From: Thermohalobaculum sp964576075
GTDB lineage: Bacteria > Pseudomonadota > Alphaproteobacteria > Rhodobacterales > Rhodobacteraceae
Assembly: GCA_964576075.1 (NCBI GenBank)
Contig: CAZNTX010000004.1
Span: 1 to 64,000, forward strand
Length of the DNA stretch: 64,000 nt
Direction of reading: 5' to 3'
Position 1 is the stretch's first letter, and the number at the start of each line of letters is the position of its first letter. A program made the translations under genes and the position numbers. The notes below the pieces were generated by a model. That model was not told where the DNA came from and made no database searches. It saw nothing but the letters and a program-made list of their open reading frames with translations. This document shows, piece by piece, positions 16,551 to 24,664 of the stretch.

Positions 16551-17720
16551 TCAGTCCTCCTCCGGCGCCTCGGCGAAGGAGGGGGCGAAGGCGGCCACCC
16601 GGGCGCCGAGCCGGTCGAGTTCCGGGCGCACGGAGGGCTCCGCGTGATAGGCGAGCGTGCGCCCCGCGGCGCGCTGGAAGCCCGACATGTTGGGCACCAT
16701 CGCGTCCTTGAAGAAGAGCCCCGCCGGCTCGCCGCGCAGCGCGATCATCCGCTCGATCTCGCCGATCGCCTCGATCTCGGCGCGGGAGAGGCGCTCGGTC
16801 GACCAGGTCTTCTGCGTGCCGAGGATCCGGTAGCGCTGCACCGGGGGCAGCGGGTGCGGGCGGAGCGCGTCGAGCGTCGCGAGGAAGCTGCGCACCGCTT
16901 CGGTGGAGAGCCCGTTGAGCTGGGTCGGGATCAGCAGATGGGTCGCCGAGCAGAGCGCGGTGACGAGGCCGAGCGTGACCCGGGGCGGCGTGTCGACGAT
17001 CACCCGGTCGTAGACGGTCTGGATCCGCGGCCCGAGGAGCAGATGGGCGAGGCGGTAGCGCACGTCGTCGGCCGTCAGCCCGAGGAGCCAGCGGAACAGC
17101 ACCCGGCTCTCCTCGTTCAGCACCGGATAGGCGCAGTCGATCACGCCAGAATTGCTCTGCGCGCCGGACATCGGGAGCACCGGCGGCATCTCCCCCTGCA
17201 GGAGCGCCAGCGCCCCCGGCGCGGTGCGGCTGCGCGCGGCCTCGGGCGCCACGGCCATGTCGGAGAGCGAGCCCTGATAGTCGAGGTCGATCAGCAGCAC
17301 CCGCTCGCCGCGCGCGTCGAACCAGGCGGCGAGATTGGCCGAGAGGGTGGATTTGCCGACCCCCCCCTTGAGATTGGCGAGGGCGAGAATCGGGATGCTC
17401 TCGGCCATCCGCTCGGCATAGCCCTCCGGCGGGCCGAGGGGCTTGCGGGTCCAGATCGCATGGGCGCCCTCGGCCAGCGTGTTGAGCCGGTCGAGCCCCT
17501 CCATCGCCGCGTCGCGCTCGGCCTCCGCCGCGGCGGCCCGGCGCTCGGCCTCGGCGAGGCGCTCCTCGAGCGCGCCCATATCGGCGGAGCGGCGCATGAG
17601 GGCGAGGATCAGCACCGCGATGGTCCCGACCGCGAGCACGAAGGCCCCCGCGATCGCCACGAGGCCGAGCGCGTAGGAGGGCGGCAGGGTGCCGACGAGA
17701 TCGTCGAGCGGGGAGATCAT
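16551..17720 (-). CDS. Membrane-anchored ParA/MinD-type ATPase
   Basis: A 389-residue protein. Residues 17-41 form one hydrophobic segment, residues 48-82 an Ala/Glu/Arg-rich coiled coil, and from about 110 a ParA-type ATPase begins with a deviant Walker A (LKGGVGKSTLSANLA), an LLIDLDYQGS motif and a Walker-B-like VIVDTPP. ParA proteins position plasmids, chromosomes or protein cargo; they are usually soluble, so an N-terminal transmembrane anchor is unusual. The ATG overlaps the stop of the upstream HMA-like gene (ATGA at 17717-17720), which points to a functional pair. The cargo is unknown; tyrosine-kinase-like (Wzc-type) ATPases share the fold, but no tyrosine-rich tail is present. Confidence 0.8.
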   Translation of the reverse strand: MISPLDDLVGTLPPSYALGLVAIAGAFVLAVGTIAVLILALMRRSADMGALEERLAEAERRAAAAEAERDAAMEGLDRLNTLAEGAHAIWTRKPLGPPEGYAERMAESIPILALANLKGGVGKSTLSANLAAWFDARGERVLLIDLDYQGSLSDMAVAPEAARSRTAPGALALLQGEMPPVLPMSGAQSNSGVIDCAYPVLNEESRVLFRWLLGLTADDVRYRLAHLLLGPRIQTVYDRVIVDTPPRVTLGLVTALCSATHLLIPTQLNGLSTEAVRSFLATLDALRPHPLPPVQRYRILGTQKTWSTERLSRAEIEAIGEIERMIALRGEPAGLFFKDAMVPNMSGFQRAAGRTLAYHAEPSVRPELDRLGARVAAFAPSFAEAPEED

Positions 17721-18409
17721 CCGCGCGGGCCGCCCGCCTGCCCGGCCTGCATCGCCTCGACCGCCTCGAGCACCTGCGCGAGGGCGCTCTTGAGCGAGTG
17801 CCGCCCGCCCGAGCGCGCGCGCATCAACGCATCGAGGCGGGCGATGGCGAGCGCCGTCAGCACAGCGGCGGGATGGGGGAAGGCGACCGGCGAGAGGCGC
17901 ACGACGCCCGCGCGCTCGAGCACCGCGGCGAGCTCCTCCGCCCGGCCCGCGCAGTCGACGACGAAGCTCCGCGTGATCGGCCGGCAGGCGACCGCCGTGA
18001 CCCCGGGAAAGCCGCGCAGCGCCGCCGCGAGGGCCGCCATCTCCGCCTCGCTCGGCGCGCCGCGAAGCCGGAGCCGGAGCCGCCCGCCCGCGCCGTGCAC
18101 GAGCGCCATCTCCGCGGCCCGAGGCGCGACGGCCCGCGCCGCCTCCCGAGAGCGTCCGGAGACGACGACGGGCAGCGGCGCCTCCGGCGGCAGCGCCCGC
18201 TCGGCCCGCGCCTCGGCGACGAGATCCTCCACCACCTCGAGCGCCTCGGCGGTCGCGCGCAGCATCTGGCGCTGCGCCGCCCGGCCCATCGCCTGGCCCA
18301 CCGCGAGCCCGAAGCTCATCTGGCGCATCGCGATCCGCCCCGCACCGGGCACCATCGCGAGCATCTGCAGCGCCGCCCCCGGTCCGAACCCGAATCCCTG
18401 TGGCCACAT
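17717..18409 (-). CDS. HMA-like domain protein paired with the ParA-type ATPase
   Basis: A 230-residue protein. Residues 90-165 (GAGGRLRLRLRGAPSEAEM, ALRGFPGVTAVACRPITRSFVVDC) follow the beta-alpha-beta pattern of the degenerate HMA_2-type domain, which keeps the heavy-metal-associated fold without the CxxC metal site. The N-terminus is Gly/Met-rich and weakly hydrophobic, and the C-terminus is helical. The start at 18409 follows AAGGAGG with wide spacing; an earlier ATG at 18484 has no good ribosome site. It overlaps the ATPase gene by 4 bases. The domain call is by eye and tentative; function unknown. Confidence 0.6.
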   Translation of the reverse strand: MWPQGFGFGPGAALQMLAMVPGAGRIAMRQMSFGLAVGQAMGRAAQRQMLRATAEALEVVEDLVAEARAERALPPEAPLPVVVSGRSREAARAVAPRAAEMALVHGAGGRLRLRLRGAPSEAEMAALAAALRGFPGVTAVACRPITRSFVVDCAGRAEELAAVLERAGVVRLSPVAFPHPAAVLTALAIARLDALMRARSGGRHSLKSALAQVLEAVEAMQAGQAGGPRG

Positions 18410-18510
18410 CGCGCGACGTCCTCCCTTCCGACCCACCGGCCAGAGTAGCAGGTTGCGCGGGGAAAGGAGAAGATCGGCCGACATGGACGCGCCATGCCGG
18501 CCGCAGTGGG

Positions 18511-19353
18511 TCAGTGCGCCATCAGCACTGGACAGGGAACCGTCTTGAGGAGCTCGCGCGTCGGCCCGCCGATCAGGGCCTCGCGCAGCCTCGAATGGCC
18601 ATAGGCGCCCATCACCAGGAGATCGGCGCCGGAAGACTGCATATGGGCGGCGAGCGTCGCGCCCACGGTCCGCCCCTCGGACGGGATCGCCGCGATCTCG
18701 GCCGCGACGCCGTGCCGGCGCAGGAAGGTTGCGACACCGCTGCCGGGCGCCTCCTCGCCCTCGGCGGGCTCCTCGGGGTCGATCAGCGCGATCTCCACCC
18801 GGCTCGCGCCCGCGAGGAAGGACATCGCCGCGCGCAGCGCATGGAGCGCCTCGAGCCCGCCGTCCCAGGCCATCACGATCTTCTCGCCGAGCGTCTCCGG
18901 CAGGGTCTCGGGGCAGACGAGAACCGCGGCCGAGCCGTCGAAGAGCGCGGCCTCGAGAAGCCCGACGGAGACGTCCTCGCGCGGGCTCGCATAGGGCGCG
19001 GGCAGGACGACCAGATCGACGAGGCGCACGGCGCGGGCCATGCTGTCGGAGAGAAGCTCCACGGGGCCGGTGAGCGCGCGCGCCTCGCCCGGCAGCTTCG
19101 CCTCGGCGAGCCAGGCGGCGGCGGCGGCGCGGCGCTCCTCGGCCTCGGCCTCCGCCGCCTCGGATTGCAGCGCGATCGCCGCCGCCCCCGGGCCGCCGAA
19201 GCCGTAGGCCGCGATGCCGGGCTCGACGCCCACGCCGAGCACGACGACATGGGCGTCGAACCGCTCGGCGAGCGTCGCCGTCGCCGCGGCCGCGGGGCCG
19301 GGGCCGTCCTCCGATTGCGGGTCCCAATGGAGCAGGATGGTCTTGTAGGCCAT
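18511..19353 (-). CDS. Tandem universal stress protein (UspA family)
   Basis: A 280-residue cytosolic protein with two Usp domains. The N-terminal one (ILLHWDPQSEDGPG, VVVLGVGVEPG) is degenerate; the C-terminal one carries the ATP-binding signature GAYGHSRLREALIGGPTREL (G-2x-G-9x-G-S/T type) and ends in VPCPVLMAH. Proteins of this type help cells survive stress and energy limitation. GGAG lies before the ATG. It sits 27 bases after the phasin-like gene and about 100 bases before the HMA-like gene, in the same direction. Confidence 0.9.
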   Translation of the reverse strand: MAYKTILLHWDPQSEDGPGPAAAATATLAERFDAHVVVLGVGVEPGIAAYGFGGPGAAAIALQSEAAEAEAEERRAAAAAWLAEAKLPGEARALTGPVELLSDSMARAVRLVDLVVLPAPYASPREDVSVGLLEAALFDGSAAVLVCPETLPETLGEKIVMAWDGGLEALHALRAAMSFLAGASRVEIALIDPEEPAEGEEAPGSGVATFLRRHGVAAEIAAIPSEGRTVGATLAAHMQSSGADLLVMGAYGHSRLREALIGGPTRELLKTVPCPVLMAH

Positions 19354-19380
19354 GGGCGGGGTCTCCGATCCTCTCGACGG

Positions 19381-19791
19381 TCAGTCGCTGCCGGGGATGT
19401 CCGGGGTGTGGGTGGAGGCGACGGCGAGGTCGGTCTCCGCCTTCATCGCCTCCGCGGCGTCGTCGACGGCCGCCGAGAGCGCATGGCCGCAGCGGCTCAT
19501 CTCCTCGGCGAGATCGCTCGCGGCATCGGCGCAGAACCGGCCGTAGAGCTCGACCGCGGCGGCCGGCGTCGGGCTCGCGGCCAGCGCCTGCGCGACCGAC
19601 ACGCCGTCGGAGACCCGGCGCATCGCGAAGACGCTCATCGACTGCCCGATCTCGCCGCAATGGGCGACCCAGCGCTGCTGCGCCTCGAGGGCGAGGCGGG
19701 TGCCGCGCTCGAAGGTGTCCGAGAGCGTCAGCGGGTCCGGCAGGACCCAGCCCTCCTCCGCCGATCTTGGTGGCTCGTGGCCTTGCGCCAT
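19381..19791 (-). CDS. Phasin-like protein
   Basis: A 136-residue, mostly helical protein. The segment ERGTRLALEAQQRWVAHCGE, then the SVAQALAASPTPAAAVELY motif and CADAASDLAEEMSRCGHAL, resembles phasins, the amphipathic helical proteins that coat polyhydroxyalkanoate granules. GGGGAG supports the ATG at 19791; an ATG at 19806 is also in frame, and the open frame further upstream runs across the tRNA and is not coding. It is just upstream of the universal stress protein gene. Phasin identity is likely but rests on composition and a short motif. Confidence 0.7.
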   Translation of the reverse strand: MAQGHEPPRSAEEGWVLPDPLTLSDTFERGTRLALEAQQRWVAHCGEIGQSMSVFAMRRVSDGVSVAQALAASPTPAAAVELYGRFCADAASDLAEEMSRCGHALSAAVDDAAEAMKAETDLAVASTHTPDIPGSD

Positions 19792-19901
19792 CGCGTCTCT
19801 CCCCATCGTCGTTTCGGGCGAGACTGTCACGGCGTGGAAGCTCGCGCTTTGACGCGGATCAATCGCGCCGCGCGCGGGCGCCATGGTCTCGCGAGGAAAA
19901 T

Positions 19902-19976
19902 TGGAGCGGGCGATCGGGATCGAACCGACGACATTCAGCTTGGGAAGCTGACGTTCTACCACTGAACTACGCCCGC
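19902..19976 (-). tRNA. tRNA-Gly (anticodon CCC)
   Basis: Read on the minus strand, the acceptor GCGGGCG pairs with CGCCCGC, the D arm is GTTC...GAAC, the anticodon stem TCAGC/GCTGA encloses loop TTCCCAA (anticodon CCC), and the T arm holds TTCGATC. The discriminator is U and the CCA end is encoded in the DNA (19902-19904). All helices close, so this is a functional glycine tRNA. Confidence 0.95.
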
Positions 19977-20030
19977 AGCCCTTCCCGATTATGCCGCCGG
20001 CGCGCGCCCGTCAAGCGCCTGCGCGCGGGC

Positions 20031-22067
20031 TCAGAGGGTTCGCAGGAGGCGGAGCGCGTCGTAGATCGCGGCATGGACGTTGCGCCCCGCCACCGCGTCG
20101 CCGATGCGGAAGAGCCGGTAGGCGCCCGCCGGATTGGCCAGGATCTCCTGCCCCCGGCCAGCGAGGAGCGCCGCCTGATCGACCTCGCCGAGATTCGCCG
20201 AGCCGGGCTTCAGCGCGTGGTAGAGCTCGTCGAGCGGCGCCGCGCCGTGGTTGATCACGAGCTGGTCGACGCGGCGCTCGCGCCGGGCCGCGCCGTAGTC
20301 CGAGCCGATCTCGACGGCGATCTCGTTGCCCTCGCGCCGCGCGCGCAGGGGCCGCCAGGTGACCGTGAAGGTCGTGTCGAGGCCCTGCAGGCGGCGCATA
20401 TAGGGGACGAGGCTCATCCCCATCACCTCGGGCGCGAAGCTGCGCTCGGGCGACATGATCTCGACGCGCGCCCCGGTCTCGGCGATCGCCTCGGCGGCCT
20501 GGAGCCCGGCATGGTCGCCCGCATCGTCATAGACGAGGACGTTCGTGCCAGGCCGCGCATCGCCGGAGAGGATGTCCCAGGCGGAGACGGCGAGATCGCT
20601 GCCCTCTGCGAGGACATCGGTGCGCGCGAGCCCGCCGGTGGCGACGATCGCGATCTCCGGGCGCTCGGCGAGGACGGTCTCGGGCTCGGCCAGCGTGTCG
20701 AAGCGGACCTCCGCGCCCATGCGGGTCGCCTCCTCCAGGCGCCACTCGGCGATCGCCAGCATGTCGCGCCGGCGGGGGGAGCGGGCGGCGAGGCGGAGCT
20801 GCCCGCCCGCCTCGTGCGCCGCCTCGAGAACCGTCACGCCATGCCCGCGCGCCGCCGCCACCCGCGCCGCCTCGAGCCCCGCCGGGCCCGCGCCGACGAT
20901 CACGACCCGGCGCGGCGTCTCGGCGGGGGCGATCTCGTGGGGCTGCTCGAGCTCGCGCCCCGTGGAGGGGTTGTGGATGCAGAAGGCCGCGCCCCCCTGA
21001 TAGATCCGGTCGAGGCAGTAATTCGCGCCGACGCAGGGGCGGATGCGCCGCTCCTCTCCGGCCAGGATCTTGGCGACGATGGCGGGCTCGGTCATATGCG
21101 CCCGCGTCATCCCCACCATGTCGAGCTTGCCCGAGGCGACGGCGTGGCGCGCGGTGGCCACGTCCTGGATCTTCGCGGCGTGGAAGGTCGGCACGCCGGT
21201 CGCCGCGCGCAACTCGCCCGCGAAATCGAGATGCGGCGCGCTCGCCATGCCCTGCACGGGGATCACGTCGGTCAGCGCCGCGTCGGTGTCGATATGGCCG
21301 CGGACGATGTTGAGGAAGTCCACCTGCCCCGAGTCGCGCAGGCGGCGGGCGATCTCGACCCCCTCCTCGCGGGAGAGCCCGCCCTCCGCCGCCTCGTCCG
21401 CCACCATGCGCACCCCGAGGACGAAGTCCGGGCCCACGCGCGCCCGGATCGCGCCGATCGCCTCGAAGGCGAAGCGCATCCGGTTCTCGAGGCTGCCGCC
21501 ATAGGGCGGGCCGAGGGCGTTGAGCCGGGGCGACCAGAAGGCGTCCATCAAGTGCCCGTAGGCCTCGAGCTCGATCCCGTCGAGCCCGGCCGCCTGCATC
21601 CGCTCGGCGGCGTCGGCATAGTCGGCGAGGATGCGGGCGATGTCCCACGCCTCGATCAGCTTGGGGTAGGCCCGGTGCGCCACCTCGCGCATCGGCGTCG
21701 GCGCGACGGTCGGCAGCCAGTCCCCCCCGTCCCAGCGGGCGCGGCGGCCGAGATGGGTGAGCTGGATCATCACCGCGGCGCCGTGGTCGTGGCATGCCTC
21801 GACGAGCCGGCGCAGATGGCCGACGATCTCGTCCTTCCAGGCGAGCAGGTTGTCGAAGGCGGGCGGGCTGTCGCGCGAGACGAGGGCCGAGCCCGCCGTC
21901 ATGGTCAGCGCCACGCCCCCCTTCGCCCGCGCGACGTGATAGGCGCGGTAGCGCTCGGTCGGCAGCCCGTCCTCCGGATAGGCGGGTTCGTGGGCGGTGA
22001 TCATCAGCCGGTTCTTCAGCGTCAGATGCTTGAGGCGGAAGGGCTGGAGGAGCGGATCGTCGGACAT
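20031..22067 (-). CDS. Old-yellow-enzyme-type FMN/FAD oxidoreductase (TMADH/dienoyl-CoA reductase family)
   Basis: A 678-residue enzyme with an N-terminal FMN barrel (residues 1-335, QLTHLGRRARW, DGIELEAYGHLMDAFWSP, GGSLENRMRF), an Fe-S linker, and a C-terminal FAD/NAD(P) domain with VVIVGAGPAGLEAARVAAARG. It resembles proteins annotated as N-methylproline (stachydrine-pathway) demethylases and dimethylamine/trimethylamine dehydrogenases. The linker has Cys345, Cys351 and Cys363 but Ala348 where the usual second Cys of the 4Fe-4S site lies. It is the last gene of the operon and has a weak ribosome site at 22067. Oxidative N-demethylation of an amine is the best guess. Confidence 0.82.
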   Translation of the reverse strand: MSDDPLLQPFRLKHLTLKNRLMITAHEPAYPEDGLPTERYRAYHVARAKGGVALTMTAGSALVSRDSPPAFDNLLAWKDEIVGHLRRLVEACHDHGAAVMIQLTHLGRRARWDGGDWLPTVAPTPMREVAHRAYPKLIEAWDIARILADYADAAERMQAAGLDGIELEAYGHLMDAFWSPRLNALGPPYGGSLENRMRFAFEAIGAIRARVGPDFVLGVRMVADEAAEGGLSREEGVEIARRLRDSGQVDFLNIVRGHIDTDAALTDVIPVQGMASAPHLDFAGELRAATGVPTFHAAKIQDVATARHAVASGKLDMVGMTRAHMTEPAIVAKILAGEERRIRPCVGANYCLDRIYQGGAAFCIHNPSTGRELEQPHEIAPAETPRRVVIVGAGPAGLEAARVAAARGHGVTVLEAAHEAGGQLRLAARSPRRRDMLAIAEWRLEEATRMGAEVRFDTLAEPETVLAERPEIAIVATGGLARTDVLAEGSDLAVSAWDILSGDARPGTNVLVYDDAGDHAGLQAAEAIAETGARVEIMSPERSFAPEVMGMSLVPYMRRLQGLDTTFTVTWRPLRARREGNEIAVEIGSDYGAARRERRVDQLVINHGAAPLDELYHALKPGSANLGEVDQAALLAGRGQEILANPAGAYRLFRIGDAVAGRNVHAAIYDALRLLRTL

Positions 22068-22076
22068 CGGCGGGCT

Positions 22077-22111
22077 CGCGGGCTGGGGCTCTCAAGTCCT
22101 CGCAGCCCGCG
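22077..22111 (-). terminator. Stem-loop between the ThDP enzyme and oxidoreductase genes
   Basis: A perfect 9-bp stem (CGCGGGCTG at 22077-22085, CAGCCCGCG at 22103-22111) with a 17-base loop lies in the 72-base gap. It could attenuate transcription or set relative expression inside the operon. No T-tract. Confidence 0.35.
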
Positions 22112-22139
22112 GCCCGGCGCGCAAGCGGGTCCCGCGCCC

Positions 22140-23849
22140 TCAGCGGGCGCGGTGCTTGAAGCTGTCGCGGCGGAAGCTGTAGAGCGCGTCCGGGTCGACG
22201 GCGATGTCGACCACCGCCGGGCGCCCGGCGGCGAGGGCGGCCTCGACGGCCTCCGCGATCTCGCCCGCCCGCTCGACCCGGAAGCCCGCCGCGCCATAGA
22301 GCTCGGCGAGCTTGTCGAAGGGCGGGTTGTGGATGTCCGCGCCGATATAGCGCCCGCCGAAGAAGTCCCGCTGATAGGCCTTCTCCGCCCCCCAGCAGCC
22401 GTTGTTGAGCACGAGCGTGACCGTGTTTATCCCGTAGGAGACCGCCGTCGAGAGCTCGGAGACGGTCATGCCGAAGCCGCCGTCGCCCATCAGGCTCACC
22501 ACCGGGCGCTCGGGGGCGGCGAGCTTCACCCCGAGCCCGCAGGCGAAGGAGAACCCGACGAGGCCGAAATCGAGCGGGGTGAAGAGCGAGCGGGGGGAAT
22601 GGTATTCGAGCGCGTCGGTCGCCTGCAGGCAGAGGGTGCCGGCATCGAGCGTGACGGCCGCGTCCGTCGGCAACACCGAGCGGAGCGCCTTGAAGAGGCC
22701 GGAGGGGCGGATCGGATGCGCCTCGGTCTCGGCCTCCGCATCGCGCCGGGCGAGGAAGGCCGCGCGCTCCCCGGCGAAGGCGGCGGCCCAGGCCTCGGCC
22801 TCGGCGCGCGGACGCAGGACCGCGAGGGCGGCCGCGATCTGTCCCGCCGCCGTCGGCGCATCGGCCCAGATGCCGAGCGCCACGGGGAAGTGCCGGCCGA
22901 GCGCGGTGGGCTCGATCTCCACCTGCACGATCTTCGCCGCCGGGTTGAGATGGTCGTAGGAGAAGAAGGTCGCGTTGAAGCCGAGGCGGGTGCCGAGGGC
23001 GAGGATCACGTCCGCCTCGCGCATCAGCCGGGAGGCGACGGGGTTGCCGCGCGGCCCGGTCTGCCCGGCATTGAGCGGGTGGCCGAAGGGGATCGCGTCG
23101 CCATGCCCAGGGCTCGTGCAGACGGGCGCGGAGAGCGCCTCGGCGAGCGCGAGGACCGGCGCATGCCCCCCGCTCGCCTTGATGCCGCCGCCGGCGAGGA
23201 TCACCGGGCGCTCGGCCCCGGCGAGGAGCCGCGCGGCCTCGGCGATCTGATCCTCCGCCCCCGCGGGCCGGCTGACGGGGCGGTGCGCCGCGGGCGGCGG
23301 CATCTCCTGCGCCTCGATCGCCTCGGCGAGGAGGTCCCGCGGCAGGTTGAGCTGCACCGGCCCCGGGCGCGGGCTCGTCGCCACCCGGAAGGCCTCGCGC
23401 ACCATCTCGGGGATGCGCGCGGCCTGCGTCGCCGTCCAGGTCCGTTTGGTGACGGGGGCGAAGAGCGCCTGCTGGTCGACCTCCTGGAACGCTCCGCGAT
23501 AGACATGCCCCGAGGAGAGCGCCCCGGCGATCGACACCACCGGCGAGAAGGCTGCGGCGGCCTGGGCGAGGCCGGTGACGAGATTGGTCGCGCCGGGCCC
23601 GTTCTGCCCCGCGAGGATCACGCCGGGCCTGCCGGAGGCGCGGGCGAAGCCGTCGGCCATATGCGCCCCCGTGCGCTCGTCGCGCACGCCGAGGAAGCGG
23701 ATGTCCGGCGCGTCGTGCAGCGCGTCGAACATCTCCATGGTGGCCGAGCCGATCAGCCCGAAGACATGGGTCGCGCCCTCCGAGCGCAGCGCCTCGACGG
23801 CGGCCTGCCCGCCGGACATCTCGGCCGGGGTCTTGCTCGCGTCCATCAT
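22140..23849 (-). CDS. Thiamine-diphosphate-dependent enzyme (acetolactate synthase-like)
   Basis: A 569-residue three-domain ThDP enzyme. Glu58 in VRDERTGAHMADG is the cofactor-activating glutamate. The AGQNGPGATNLVTGLAQA and FQEVDQQALFAPVTKR segments are typical of the acetolactate synthase/sulfoacetaldehyde acetyltransferase group, and the cofactor motif is GDGGFGM (about residue 453) through LVLNNGCWGAEKAYQ. The FQEVDQ and WGAEK elements lean toward the Xsc-like side of the family. The ATG overlaps the hydrolase stop (ATGA). It most likely cleaves or forms a C-C bond of a 2-oxo acid in the same pathway; true substrate unknown. Confidence 0.85.
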   Translation of the reverse strand: MMDASKTPAEMSGGQAAVEALRSEGATHVFGLIGSATMEMFDALHDAPDIRFLGVRDERTGAHMADGFARASGRPGVILAGQNGPGATNLVTGLAQAAAAFSPVVSIAGALSSGHVYRGAFQEVDQQALFAPVTKRTWTATQAARIPEMVREAFRVATSPRPGPVQLNLPRDLLAEAIEAQEMPPPAAHRPVSRPAGAEDQIAEAARLLAGAERPVILAGGGIKASGGHAPVLALAEALSAPVCTSPGHGDAIPFGHPLNAGQTGPRGNPVASRLMREADVILALGTRLGFNATFFSYDHLNPAAKIVQVEIEPTALGRHFPVALGIWADAPTAAGQIAAALAVLRPRAEAEAWAAAFAGERAAFLARRDAEAETEAHPIRPSGLFKALRSVLPTDAAVTLDAGTLCLQATDALEYHSPRSLFTPLDFGLVGFSFACGLGVKLAAPERPVVSLMGDGGFGMTVSELSTAVSYGINTVTLVLNNGCWGAEKAYQRDFFGGRYIGADIHNPPFDKLAELYGAAGFRVERAGEIAEAVEAALAAGRPAVVDIAVDPDALYSFRRDSFKHRAR

Positions 23850-24664
23850 GCGGGGGTGTCCTCCTTGACGAGTGGCAGGCGGGCGAGGAACTCGGCGAGG
23901 GGGCCGGCGAAGGCGCCCGGCGCCTCGATCAGGCCGAGATGCTGCAGGCCGGGCACGATCAGCGTCCGCGCGCCCGGGATCTCCGCGGCGATGGCCCGCG
24001 CCATGGCGGGCGTGCTGCCGCTGTCGCGCTCGGAGGTCATCACCAGCGCGGGGCAGGCGATGGGCGGGGCGGGGCGGATCAGTTCGCGCACCCCTTCGGC
24101 CAGGACGCGGCGGCAGGCGGCGTAGTCCGCCGGGTCGTTGGCGCGCACCCAGGCGGCGATCTCGGCGACGCGCTCGGGATGCCCGGCGCGGAACTCGGGG
24201 GTGAGCCAGCGCGCGAGCGTCTCCTCCAGATTGGCGCCGGGGCCGCCGGCGGCGGTGTCGCGCGCGCGGGCCTCGACGCGGGCCTGCTCCTCCGGCGCGC
24301 GCTCGTGGGGGGAGTTGAGGATGGCGAGCCCGGCCACCCGCTCCGGTGCGTCGATGGCGACCCGGCGGTTGATCATCCCCCCGAGCGAGAAGCCGACGAG
24401 CGCCGCGCGGGGGATCCCGAGATGGTCGAGGAGCCCCAGCAGCTGCCCCGCGAAGAGCGCGAGCGAGGCGGGGCCGGGCAGCGCCGCGCTCTCCCCGTGC
24501 CCCCAGAGATCGTAGGCCACCACCCGGCGCTCGGCCGCGAGGGCCGGCAGATGCGCCTCCCAGATGCCGGACCGCAGCCCGAGCCCGTGGATCAGCACCG
24601 CGGGGGGGCCGGCCTCCGGGCCGTGGAGCGCATAGGCGGTGCCGTCCGCCGTCCGCCCCCTCAT
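23846..24664 (-). CDS. Alpha/beta-fold hydrolase
   Basis: A 272-residue serine hydrolase. The oxyanion-loop motif is LIHGLGLRSG, the nucleophile elbow GFSLGG (Ser93), and the late GLQHLGL carries the likely catalytic histidine; the acid lies in TSERDSGS. The sequence resembles 3-oxoadipate enol-lactonase and related lactonases. It overlaps both neighbours by 4 bases, so it belongs to the operon and probably opens a lactone or ester intermediate. Confidence 0.85.
   Translation of the reverse strand: MRGRTADGTAYALHGPEAGPPAVLIHGLGLRSGIWEAHLPALAAERRVVAYDLWGHGESAALPGPASLALFAGQLLGLLDHLGIPRAALVGFSLGGMINRRVAIDAPERVAGLAILNSPHERAPEEQARVEARARDTAAGGPGANLEETLARWLTPEFRAGHPERVAEIAAWVRANDPADYAACRRVLAEGVRELIRPAPPIACPALVMTSERDSGSTPAMARAIAAEIPGARTLIVPGLQHLGLIEAPGAFAGPLAEFLARLPLVKEDTPA

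Noticed and set aside
19792..19962. An N-terminal extension of the phasin-like protein.
   Set aside because: It would translate across the tRNA-Gly gene; the peptide resembles reverse translation of a tRNA.
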